This document shows positions 1 through 5,884 of a stretch of 8,246 nt of DNA, one piece after another (positions within the stretch are counted from its first letter, which is position 1; every line of letters begins with the position of its first letter). The stretch lies in the NCBI GenBank assembly GCA_023429985.1, contig JAEZCV010000202.1:1-8246 (forward strand). The letters run 5' to 3'. The position numbers and the translations under genes are program-made. The notes under the pieces are model-generated. The model saw nothing but the letters and a program-made list of their open reading frames with translations. It searched no databases and was not told where the DNA came from. The stretch is from Bacteroidota bacterium. Lineage in GTDB: Bacteria > Bacteroidota > Bacteroidia > Chitinophagales > Chitinophagaceae.

Positions 1-1214
1 AAGTTAATCTCAGGCAATATACCCATGCAGGTACCTTTAATGCTTTTAAGGAACACCTTCCGAGGCTTAAGGAAATGGGTGTAGAAACGCTCTGGTTCAT
101 GCCGCTGACACCTATCGCGCAAAAAAACAAAAAAGGAAGCCTGGGCAGTTATTATGCCTGTTCGGATTATACTGCCATTAATCCTGAATTCGGAACGGAA
201 GGCGACTGGATCGCACTGGTTGCAGCGGCAAAAAAGCTTGGCCTTCGCATCTTGATCGACTGGGTGGCCAACCATACAGGCTGGGATCATAAATGGACGA
301 TTTCCAATCCTGAATGGTATTTAAAAGATGAATCCGGGGAATTTAAAAAAGCATCCGGAATGGATGATATCATTGAACTGGATTTTAATAACAGGGAAAT
401 GCGCAGGGAAATGATCGCCTGCATGTTGCACTGGCTAAAGAAGTATGATATTGACGGATTTCGCTGCGACCTTGCTTCCTGGGTGCGTGCAGATTTCTGG
501 AAAGAAGCAAAACAGGAAACAGATAAGATCAAACCTTTGTTCTGGCTGGCCGAAGCCGATGCGCTGGAAAATCCCGAATACATGGAGGTGTTTGATGCCG
601 CCTATACATGGAAGTGGATGCATCGTACGCAAGCATATTACAATGGCGAAACCAATTTTGCGGAGTTGTTATCCATTTTGCATCAATACAGGAACGCTCC
701 GGGTTATCCAACATGGTTCACATCCAATCATGATGAAAACAGCTGGAACGGAACGGAATATGAAAAATATGGCGATATGGCGGAAATGCTGGCGGTGTTT
801 GGAATTACATTTCCCGGTATTCCATTAATGTACAGCGGTCAGGAATTACCCAATCATAAACGTCTTGCATTTTTTGATAAGGATCATATAGAATGGAATG
901 AACATCCTTCAATGCAGGATTTTTATGGAAGATTATTAAGGTTGAAAAAACAACATCCATGTTTACGTGCCGATCTTGGTCTTGAAAGAATTCATAGTTC
1001 TGCAGATGAAAAATGTTTTTGCTTTATCCGTAAATACAATAATGATGAGATCCTGGTATGCCTGAACTTTTCATCACAACAAATCAAATTTGAAATTTAT
1101 GATGAAAGAGTAAAAGGCATTTTTAAAGATTTTCTTAGCGGTGAAGCCATAGATTTTTCTTTGAAAAGAACTGCATACCTGCCTTCGTATGGTTATTTGA
1201 TTGCCCTAAAATAA
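1..1214 (+). CDS. GH13 alpha-amylase-family glycoside hydrolase, 5' end outside window
   Basis: Hydrolase or transglycosylase acting on alpha-1,4-glucans or malto-oligosaccharides. The reading frame is open from base 3 (VNLRQYTHAGTF...), so the Met at 75 is internal and the true start lies upstream. Conserved GH13 regions appear in order: region I DWVANH (Asp codon 258-260), region II GFRCD with the catalytic nucleophile Asp at 468-470 and its Arg at 462-464, region III LAEAD with the general acid Glu at 552-554, and region IV SNHDEN with the transition-state Asp at 732-734. GIPLMYSGQE closes the barrel and about 80 residues of C-terminal beta domain follow. Region II lacks the Lys-His pair usual in classical Ca-dependent alpha-amylases, so the exact activity (amylase, glucosidase or transferase) cannot be read. 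Secretion cannot be judged without the N-terminus. It ends at a TAA just before a terminator and is convergent with the HtrA gene. Confidence 0.93.
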   Translation, partial: VNLRQYTHAGTFNAFKEHLPRLKEMGVETLWFMPLTPIAQKNKKGSLGSYYACSDYTAINPEFGTEGDWIALVAAAKKLGLRILIDWVANHTGWDHKWTISNPEWYLKDESGEFKKASGMDDIIELDFNNREMRREMIACMLHWLKKYDIDGFRCDLASWVRADFWKEAKQETDKIKPLFWLAEADALENPEYMEVFDAAYTWKWMHRTQAYYNGETNFAELLSILHQYRNAPGYPTWFTSNHDENSWNGTEYEKYGDMAEMLAVFGITFPGIPLMYSGQELPNHKRLAFFDKDHIEWNEHPSMQDFYGRLLRLKKQHPCLRADLGLERIHSSADEKCFCFIRKYNNDEILVCLNFSSQQIKFEIYDERVKGIFKDFLSGEAIDFSLKRTAYLPSYGYLIALK

Positions 1215-1236
1215 AAACCCCGAAATTCCGGGGTTT
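1215..1236. terminator. bidirectional intrinsic terminator between amylase and htrA
   Basis: A perfect 8-bp stem, AAACCCCG (1215-1222) and CGGGGTTT (1229-1236), encloses the 6-nt loop AAATTC. It begins directly after the amylase stop codon. On the minus strand the stem runs into TTTTTATTTT, a good U-tract; on the plus strand it is followed by an A/T-rich stretch. Its place between two converging genes fits termination in both directions. Confidence 0.85.
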
Positions 1237-1257
1237 AAAAATTTATTTGATGAATTA

Positions 1258-2775
1258 TTACTGGTCGAAGTTTACAGGATAGCTGTAAGGCATATCGTTA
1301 CCTGGATAAATACCTTCTACTTTTGCTGTTCCTGATATATTCAATGAAATATCGTTGAAGTCTTCAAGCGAATTGATTCTTTGTCCGCCTACTCTGAAGA
1401 TGATAAAACCTTCCTGGATCCTTGCACGGCCCAAGGGACTGTCATCAAAGATCTTATTTACAACAACACCACCTTCCAGTCCATAACGCGCAGCTCTTTC
1501 TTTTGATAATGTGGAAAGATCAGCTTTCAGTCTTGTTGCAATATTTGCATTTACAACGTCTGTCTTTTTCTTCAGCGAAACATTCACGGTTTGTTCTTTT
1601 CCATTTCTTATAAAACTCACAGGAACTTTATCGCCGGGACGGAAACCTGCGATCTGTGCGCTCATTTGTAAACCGGTACGAACAGGCTTGTTATTTACTT
1701 TAGTGATCACATCACCTTTTTTAATACCGGCAGCCGCAGCACCACCTTCGGCAGCAACAGAAGAAACATAAACACCTTCAATGTTGGTAGGAATGCCCAG
1801 GTTCTTGATCTGCTCTTCAGGCATATCATCGGTAGGATAATAACTTACCCCAAGATAACCTCTCTGCACATCACCAAACTGTATGATATCATTTACGATC
1901 TTTTTTACAATAGTAACAGGGATGGCAAATGAATAACCTGCATAAGTTCCCGAAGGAGCAAGGATGGCGGAGTTAATACCAATCAGTTCACCGTTTGTAT
2001 TAACAAGCGCACCACCACTGTTACCCTGGTTCACCGCGGCATCGGTTTGAATAAATGATTCAACAGGTGTATCGCCCCGGCTTGTCTGCCTGCTGTTGAT
2101 ACCAATACTTCTGCCGGTTGCAGAAACAATACCTGCAGTTACGGTAGCATCAAGGGTTAATGGATAACCAATGGCAAGTACCCATTGACCCAGTTGGATA
2201 TTTTCTGAGTTGCCATAAACCAGGAAGGGAAGATTTGTTTCATCGATCTTCAAAACCGCAATATCACTGCTTGGGTCCCTACCCATTACACGTGCTTTAT
2301 AGATCTTCCTGTTGGCAAGTGTAACATTGATTTCAGAAGCAACAGAACCACCCTGGTCGGAAATTACGTGGTTGTTGGTGATGATATATCCATCTTCTGA
2401 AATGATCACACCACTGCCGGAAGCTCTTTGCTCAGGAATAATATTAGGACCAAAACCTTCACCAAAGAACTGGTCGAAGAAATCGTCGAAGCCACGGTTA
2501 CGGGGAAGATTATTGGTTACTTTTTTAGCAGGAATTTTAGTTTTTATATGCACTACGGCTGGAACGGCAGCATTGGCCGCACGCGTGAAATCGAGTCCTT
2601 CTGCCGGAGTGCCAGTTTTACCGTCAAAAAATCCTGCATAATTTACAGGTAATCCTTTTTCTGCTGAACCAACAACACTTGTTCTTTCACCTGAGAAATG
2701 GTTGTATAAGGCAACACTTCCCACTGCGGAAACAGCACTGACAAGGATAATAAGTAGAATCTGTTTGATTTTCAT
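1258..2775 (-). CDS. HtrA/DegP-type periplasmic serine protease with two PDZ domains
   Basis: Envelope protease-chaperone that degrades misfolded periplasmic proteins. The 505 residues match the size of two-PDZ DegP/DegQ proteins. An N-terminal hydrophobic segment (about residues 5-24, after MKIK) is a signal peptide or membrane anchor; no clear signal-peptidase site is visible. The trypsin-like domain spans about 65-300 with an intact triad: His136 in TNNHVI, Asp171 in SSDIAVLKI, Ser253 in QGNSGGAL. A Phe/Gly-rich stretch (about 94-110, FDDFFDQFFGEGFG) sits where DegP carries its LA loop. PDZ1 is about 303-395 (GYLGV, then GIKKGDVI) and PDZ2 about 415-490 (GVVVNKI, SPLGRARIQEGFII). Its own start is 134 nt downstream of the acyl-CoA reductase gene on the same strand, with a possible promoter in the gap. 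DegP versus DegQ/DegS cannot be decided from sequence, so no gene symbol is assigned. Confidence 0.95.
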   Translation of the reverse strand: MKIKQILLIILVSAVSAVGSVALYNHFSGERTSVVGSAEKGLPVNYAGFFDGKTGTPAEGLDFTRAANAAVPAVVHIKTKIPAKKVTNNLPRNRGFDDFFDQFFGEGFGPNIIPEQRASGSGVIISEDGYIITNNHVISDQGGSVASEINVTLANRKIYKARVMGRDPSSDIAVLKIDETNLPFLVYGNSENIQLGQWVLAIGYPLTLDATVTAGIVSATGRSIGINSRQTSRGDTPVESFIQTDAAVNQGNSGGALVNTNGELIGINSAILAPSGTYAGYSFAIPVTIVKKIVNDIIQFGDVQRGYLGVSYYPTDDMPEEQIKNLGIPTNIEGVYVSSVAAEGGAAAAGIKKGDVITKVNNKPVRTGLQMSAQIAGFRPGDKVPVSFIRNGKEQTVNVSLKKKTDVVNANIATRLKADLSTLSKERAARYGLEGGVVVNKIFDDSPLGRARIQEGFIIFRVGGQRINSLEDFNDISLNISGTAKVEGIYPGNDMPYSYPVNFDQ

Positions 2776-2808
2776 GGTTATTCGTTTGAATGAGTTATTT
2801 CTTTATGT

Positions 2809-2836
2809 CAAATTATGTGCCCCTGATCTCTCCAAA
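2809..2836 (-). promoter_or_regulatory. possible promoter of the htrA-type gene
   Basis: Read on the minus strand, a TTTG (plus positions 2833-2836) is followed after about 17 nt by TAATTTG (2809-2815). This resembles the Bacteroidota pattern of a -33 TTTG and a -7 TAnnTTTG, although the -7 box is one base short of consensus. It would give a leader of about 27 nt before the ATG at 2775. The region is A/T-rich, so a chance match is possible. Confidence 0.3.
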
Positions 2837-2909
2837 TTAATCAACCCTTTTCATTTACAGCTTACCATTAAGCCAGTTTAACATTAAATTTACTAAGGTC
2901 TTCGTAGTT

Positions 2910-3911
2910 CTACTTCAATTCCAGCAGGAATTTAAAGCTATCCACGCCATCGGCAAAATCACACATTCCAGGCCTTTGAGATTCTCCAAAACCAATGCGA
3001 TTCTTTCCCACCACACATTGGATGTTGTGATTGTTAATGAGCAAAGTTTCAACATCCTGCGCATTATCATAATATTCATAATTCAGCTGACTTATAGGAG
3101 AAAAGGGAGATGGATCTTCAATAATTAAAATACTTCCGTTGGTCATGTAGTATTTATTGTTCAGCAGATGCAGGGCGAGGTTATGGTCGTAATTGTTCTT
3201 GTATTTGTTATGTTGTGCGAGGTGATCGTATTTTTTAAAAGCATCCAGTAAGGGAACAAAATCATAATGGCGCGGAACAAAGATCTTGGTAACATTCCGG
3301 CAGCCTAATCCAAAATAAAGATAAACATCATCGGCAAGTGCATCCAGTTCCCCGGTTGTTTCATTTCCCTGGAGAATGGCCAACGATGTGCGGTTGCCGC
3401 GAAGTATGTGGGGATATTTTCCAAAATAATATTCAAAATAAGTAGATGCAGTTTGTCCGCCGGTTGCTATATAAGCATCACAGTTTTTTAATAAAGTTTG
3501 AATTTGGAAATATGGTGCAGCTTCGGGCTCCCATTCTACGATTTTTTCGATGATATGTTTGATCAGCACTTCATCTTTTCCCGATGGTTTTACATAGGCA
3601 TAATGCCCGCAAAGAAAAACGGCCAGGAGGTCGTGAAAGCCCACCAGCGGAATATTTCCTGCCATTACTATACCCACCTTTTTGGGCGAGGGGTTGTTCT
3701 GGGGGATTTTATATTTTTCAACAACATCCTGTAAGTTGTCAATAGAAAGAAATGCTTTTACTATGTTATGCACAGAGAGGTTGATGAAATCGGGTATGAA
3801 CCAGTTATTTTGAAGAAAAGCGCGGTGTTTTACAGCTACCCATTCATCTGCATCAGATTGCATATATGTTCCTAAATGCGCCAGCAGGTTAATTCTCCGG
3901 GATAAATTCAT
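2910..3911 (-). CDS. short LuxC-family acyl-CoA reductase
   Basis: Predicted NAD(P)H-dependent reduction of an acyl-CoA or acyl-thioester to the aldehyde, via a thioester on a catalytic cysteine. Visible features are KKVGIVMAGNIPLVGFHD (about 77-94, start of the nucleotide-binding fold), IATGGQTAS (about 148-156), RGNRTSLAIL (171-180), and GLGCRNVTKIFVP (201-213) with Cys204 as the likely nucleophile. At 333 residues it is much shorter than LuxC of luminous bacteria (about 480), but I recall Bacteroidota members of about this size. Start: the ATG gives MNLSRRINLLAHLG, a family-like N-terminus, and an in-frame TAA lies two codons upstream. No luciferase or luxD/luxE-like gene is present in the window, so bioluminescence is not implied and the substrate is unknown. 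It is divergent from the ferredoxin gene, which may be functionally linked. Confidence 0.88.
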   Translation of the reverse strand: MNLSRRINLLAHLGTYMQSDADEWVAVKHRAFLQNNWFIPDFINLSVHNIVKAFLSIDNLQDVVEKYKIPQNNPSPKKVGIVMAGNIPLVGFHDLLAVFLCGHYAYVKPSGKDEVLIKHIIEKIVEWEPEAAPYFQIQTLLKNCDAYIATGGQTASTYFEYYFGKYPHILRGNRTSLAILQGNETTGELDALADDVYLYFGLGCRNVTKIFVPRHYDFVPLLDAFKKYDHLAQHNKYKNNYDHNLALHLLNNKYYMTNGSILIIEDPSPFSPISQLNYEYYDNAQDVETLLINNHNIQCVVGKNRIGFGESQRPGMCDFADGVDSFKFLLELK

Positions 3912-3945
3912 AATTTATAATTGAGCCTTTGGCCTTTTCTTTGCC

Positions 3946-3970
3946 CCTCAAGTGGTAAATTGACCTGAGG
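3946..3970. promoter_or_regulatory. imperfect dyad, candidate operator or leader hairpin
   Basis: Left arm CCTCA-agt-GGT (3946-3956) and right arm ACC-TGAGG (3963-3970) form 8 base pairs with a 3-nt bulge around the 6-nt loop AAATTG. It lies upstream of the likely ferredoxin -7 box and inside the likely leader of the acyl-CoA reductase gene, so it could be an operator or an RNA hairpin. The arms are short and a chance origin cannot be excluded. Confidence 0.3.
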
Positions 3971-3974
3971 AGTT

Positions 3975-3982
3975 TAATTTTG
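3975..3982 (+). promoter_or_regulatory. -7 element of the ferredoxin promoter
   Basis: TAATTTTG matches the Bacteroidota sigma-A -7 consensus TAnnTTTG exactly. Transcription would begin near 3987-3989 and give a leader of about 29 nt before the ATG at 4018. A TTG at 3960-3962 is too close to be a normal -33 element, so support rests on the -7 box and its position. Confidence 0.45.
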
Positions 3983-3984
3983 TG

Positions 3985-3992
3985 CAAATTTA
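3985..3992 (-). promoter_or_regulatory. -7 element of the acyl-CoA reductase promoter
   Basis: On the minus strand this reads TAAATTTG, an exact TAnnTTTG match. It would give a leader of about 65 nt before the ATG at 3911. A second match, TATGTTTG, occurs on the minus strand at 4006-4013 and is an alternative. The 3985-3992 box lies 2 nt from the plus-strand -7 box, so the two form an imperfect palindrome and polymerase could probably occupy only one at a time. Confidence 0.4.
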
Positions 3993-4017
3993 AATCACTA
4001 TATCTCAAACATAGATT

Positions 4018-4365
4018 ATGGCCATAAAGATCACGGAAGAATGTATTAACTGCGGAGCCTGTGAACCTGAATGTCCCAATAACGCCATTTATGAAGGTGG
4101 TGTTGAATGGGCCATTAACGATGGTACATCGGTAAAAGGGCAATATACTTTAATAGATGGGACCGTAGTGAGCGTTGACCAGAGGAATGCACCCATTTCG
4201 GTGGATACCTATTATATTGTTCCCAGCAAGTGTACCGAATGCCAGGGTTTTCACGAAGAGCCACAGTGCGCTGCAGTTTGCCCGGTAGACTGTTGTGTAC
4301 CTGACGAAATGTATGTGGAAACGGTGGAAGAATTAATGGATAAAAAACAAAGGTTGCATTTATAA
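4018..4365 (+). CDS. 2[4Fe-4S] dicluster ferredoxin
   Basis: Small cytoplasmic low-potential electron carrier, 115 residues. The first cluster motif is Cys9, Cys12, Cys15, Cys19 (C-x2-C-x2-C-x3-CP). The second is Cys72, Cys75, Cys84, Cys88 (C-x2-C-x8-C-x3-CP), with the 8-residue insertion typical of Allochromatium-type ferredoxins. Clostridial-type motifs exchange ligands, so Cys19 and Cys88 each probably complete the other cluster. The motifs are separated by 52 residues instead of about 18, because of an extra segment (about 27-68); two further cysteines (92-93) follow the second motif. MAIKITEECINCGACEPECP is a family-like N-terminus, which supports this start. The gene is divergent from the acyl-CoA reductase, and I recall this pairing in other Bacteroidota, where serine-biosynthesis genes often follow; none follow here. 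Its redox partner is unknown. Confidence 0.95.
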   Translation: MAIKITEECINCGACEPECPNNAIYEGGVEWAINDGTSVKGQYTLIDGTVVSVDQRNAPISVDTYYIVPSKCTECQGFHEEPQCAAVCPVDCCVPDEMYVETVEELMDKKQRLHL

Positions 4366-4436
4366 TTGTTGTACCTTGTAGTTATCCGTAAGGAGCAGCT
4401 TAGGCTGTTAATACAACAGGTGATATTTCCTGTTTT

Positions 4437-4472
4437 AAAGGTGAAGAATTAAAGTTCTTCACCTTTCTTTTT
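4437..4472 (+). terminator. strong intrinsic terminator after the ferredoxin gene
   Basis: A perfect 12-bp stem, AAAGGTGAAGAA (4437-4448) and TTCTTCACCTTT (4455-4466), with the 6-nt loop TTAAAG, is followed by CTTTTT (4467-4472). It lies about 70 nt after the ferredoxin stop. The T-run ends exactly where the repeat element at 4473 begins. Confidence 0.88.
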
Positions 4473-4669
4473 AAATAGAACGCAGATGACTCAGATTGGC
4501 CAGATATACGCAGATTAAGAAATAGAACGCTGATGACAAGAATGGCAAGATTAACGGGATTTTTTAAAGATTAAAATTGAATCAGATGACGCAAATACAA
4601 AGGGTTAGCTGGATCTTTTAAATCTGATCTGCGTTTATCTGGCCAATCTGAGTCATCTGCGTTCTATTT
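4473..4669. repeat. palindromic intergenic repeat element with 43-nt inverted arms
   Basis: The left arm (4473-4515, starting AAATAGAACGCAGATGAC) is the reverse complement of the right arm (4627-4669) over 43 positions with a single mismatch, around a 111-nt centre. The centre carries a diverged direct copy of the left arm (4520-4560, starting AAATAGAACGCTGATGAC) and a short CAGATGACGCAAAT fragment (4583-4596). The common core is CGCAGATGAC/CGCAGAT, which I recall as an abundant intergenic repeat theme in Bacteroidota genomes. No open reading frame and no clear target-site duplication is seen. It could be a non-autonomous mobile element, a REP-like repeat or a structured RNA. Confidence 0.85.
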
Positions 4670-4731
4670 CAACTATATCCCATTCCCAACAAATCTTCCA
4701 TCCAGAATAAAAAAAAATTTATTTTTCCTGC

Positions 4732-5730
4732 ATGAAGAAGAAAATAGCTTTGGTAACAGGTGGTTATTCGGGAGAAGCCATCATTTCCTACAGGTCGGCC
4801 AATACAATTTATAATCATCTGGATAAAAACAAATACGATGTTTACAAGATCGATGTAACTCCGGATGGATGGTTCTATGAAGATGAACAGGGTAACAGAA
4901 CGGAAGTAAATAAAAATGATTTTTCAATTAGAGAAGGCAATCATACCATCCGTTTTGATGCCGTATTCATTGGTATGCATGGCACACCGGGAGAAGACGG
5001 TAAACTCCAGGGCTATTTTGATATGCTGGGTATTCCTTACACCTCCTGCAATGCTTCTATTTCTGCATTAACATTCAATAAAAGATACACAACTGCTGTT
5101 GCTGCGATGGCAGGTATTGGTGTTGCCAAATCGGTTCACCTGTTTAAGAACAGCGGATATAATGCCGATGAAATTCTTTCCTCGCTAGTATTGCCCTTAT
5201 TTGTAAAGCCAAACAATGGAGGTTCCAGCATAGGTATGAGTAAGGTATCGCAGCCCGGCCAGTTGAAGGAAGCGATTGAAAAAGCATTTAAGGAAGACGA
5301 CCAGGTTATTATTGAGCAAATGGTGGAAGGAAGGGAATTTACCATAGGCGTGTACAGGAAGCAAAACGAAATTGTTGTATTACCTATAACTGAAGTGATG
5401 GCCCATAAAGAGAAGGATTTCTTTGATTTCGAGGCTAAGTATGAAGGCAAATCATCTGAAATAACACCTGCAGAAATTCCGGCCGACTGGCAATCCGCTT
5501 TAGAACATGCAGCTAAAAAGGTTTACCAGGTTTTTAACTGCCGTGGTGTTATACGTATCGATTTCATTTTTAATACTGCCGAGTCCAGGCCATATATGCT
5601 GGAGATCAATACCATACCCGGGCAAAGCGATGCCAGTGTAATACCACAGCAGGTAAGGGCCATGGGAGGCGATTTAAAGGAGTTTTATTCGCAATTGGTG
5701 GACCAGGCGATGGTGGTGAGTAGTGAGTAG
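4732..5730 (+). CDS. ddl: D-alanine-D-alanine ligase
   Basis: ATP-dependent ligation of two D-alanines into the peptidoglycan precursor dipeptide in the cytoplasm. It is a 332-residue ATP-grasp enzyme. By comparison with E. coli DdlB: Glu15 in GGYSGEAIIS binds the first D-Ala; GMHGTPGEDGKLQG (81-94); Lys117 and Lys159 contact ATP; the glycine-rich loop is NNGGSSIGMS (161-170); Arg275, Asp277, Glu291 and Asn293 (RIDF, EINTIPG) form the metal and catalytic site. The omega loop FDFEAKY keeps Lys236-Tyr237, the pair typical of dipeptide rather than D-lactate ligases. The usual His after Glu15 is Ala. The ATG follows an A/T-rich leader with no Shine-Dalgarno. The last codons (AMVVSSE, TAG) lie in a heptamer repeat array, so the C-terminal tail is partly repeat-derived. 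The PASTA gene follows on the same strand after 154 nt. Confidence 0.95.
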   Translation: MKKKIALVTGGYSGEAIISYRSANTIYNHLDKNKYDVYKIDVTPDGWFYEDEQGNRTEVNKNDFSIREGNHTIRFDAVFIGMHGTPGEDGKLQGYFDMLGIPYTSCNASISALTFNKRYTTAVAAMAGIGVAKSVHLFKNSGYNADEILSSLVLPLFVKPNNGGSSIGMSKVSQPGQLKEAIEKAFKEDDQVIIEQMVEGREFTIGVYRKQNEIVVLPITEVMAHKEKDFFDFEAKYEGKSSEITPAEIPADWQSALEHAAKKVYQVFNCRGVIRIDFIFNTAESRPYMLEINTIPGQSDASVIPQQVRAMGGDLKEFYSQLVDQAMVVSSE

Positions 5731-5757
5731 TGAATGGTGATGGTGAATGGTGAATAG
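5716..5757 (+). repeat. heptamer tandem array, GTGA-type orientation
   Basis: Six consecutive units read GTGAGTA, GTGAGTA, GTGAATG, GTGATG (one base short), GTGAATG, GTGAATA. The array overlaps the last codons of ddl and supplies its TAG stop (5728-5730). It is the inverted partner of the array at 5801-5848. Confidence 0.9.
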
Positions 5758-5800
5758 GCGGTTTTTGCAATATGCCCTAAGTACGCAGCGTGCAGCAGCC

Positions 5801-5848
5801 TCACTACTCACTACTCACCATTCACTATTGACCATTCACTATTCACTA
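5801..5848 (-). repeat. heptamer tandem array, inverted (TCAC-type) orientation
   Basis: Seven units read TCACTAC, TCACTAC, TCACCAT, TCACTAT, TGACCAT, TCACTAT and TCACTA(A). Their reverse complement has the GTGAnTn form of the first array. The two arrays face each other across a 43-bp spacer (5758-5800) containing a small ACGC-A-GCGT dyad. A transcript could fold into a long imperfect stem, with some unit differences bridged by G-U pairs. I recall similar short heptanucleotide repeats between genes in cyanobacteria and Bacteroidota. Confidence 0.88.
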
Positions 5849-5884
5849 ATTTTATATCTTTCAGGCCCAAACAGAAAAACCTTC

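Larger units (their letters stand above)
4366..4731. other. gene-free intergenic region between ferredoxin and ddl
   Basis: No convincing coding sequence in 366 nt. In order it holds two small hairpins (CAGC/GCTG at 4396-4407 and AACAGG/CCTGTT at 4415-4434), a strong terminator (4437-4472), a palindromic repeat element (4473-4669), and about 60 nt of A/T-rich leader before ddl with no recognisable promoter. Confidence 0.8.

Noticed and set aside
75..77. ATG as the start of the amylase gene
   Set aside because: The frame is open to the first bases of the window, and the residues before it (AFKEHLPRLKEMGV) belong to the GH13 barrel.
445..828. Overlapping 127-residue reading frame inside the amylase gene
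   Set aside because: It lies wholly within a gene with intact catalytic motifs and has no recognisable domain.
2910..3911. Part of a bioluminescence lux operon
   Set aside because: The protein is much shorter than luminous LuxC, and no luciferase or luxD/luxE-like gene is in the window.
3889..4143. 84-residue antisense reading frame across the ferredoxin start
   Set aside because: It overlaps both the ferredoxin coding sequence and the divergent control region and resembles no protein family.
4473..4669. Insertion sequence with terminal inverted repeats
   Set aside because: The element is under 200 bp, has no transposase reading frame and shows no clear target-site duplication; at most it is a non-autonomous relic.
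4720..4727. TATTTTTC as a -7 element for ddl
   Set aside because: It is only 4 nt from the ATG, leaving essentially no leader, and it sits in a poly-A/T stretch where such matches are expected by chance.
5716..5848. CRISPR array
   Set aside because: The repeats are 7 nt and contiguous with no spacers between them, and no cas genes are present.
5747..5884. N-terminal extension of the PASTA protein from an upstream ATG
   Set aside because: The extra 46 residues translate the heptamer arrays and spacer (SLLTTHHSLLTIHYSL), and the ATG at 5885 gives a normal basic end plus transmembrane helix.
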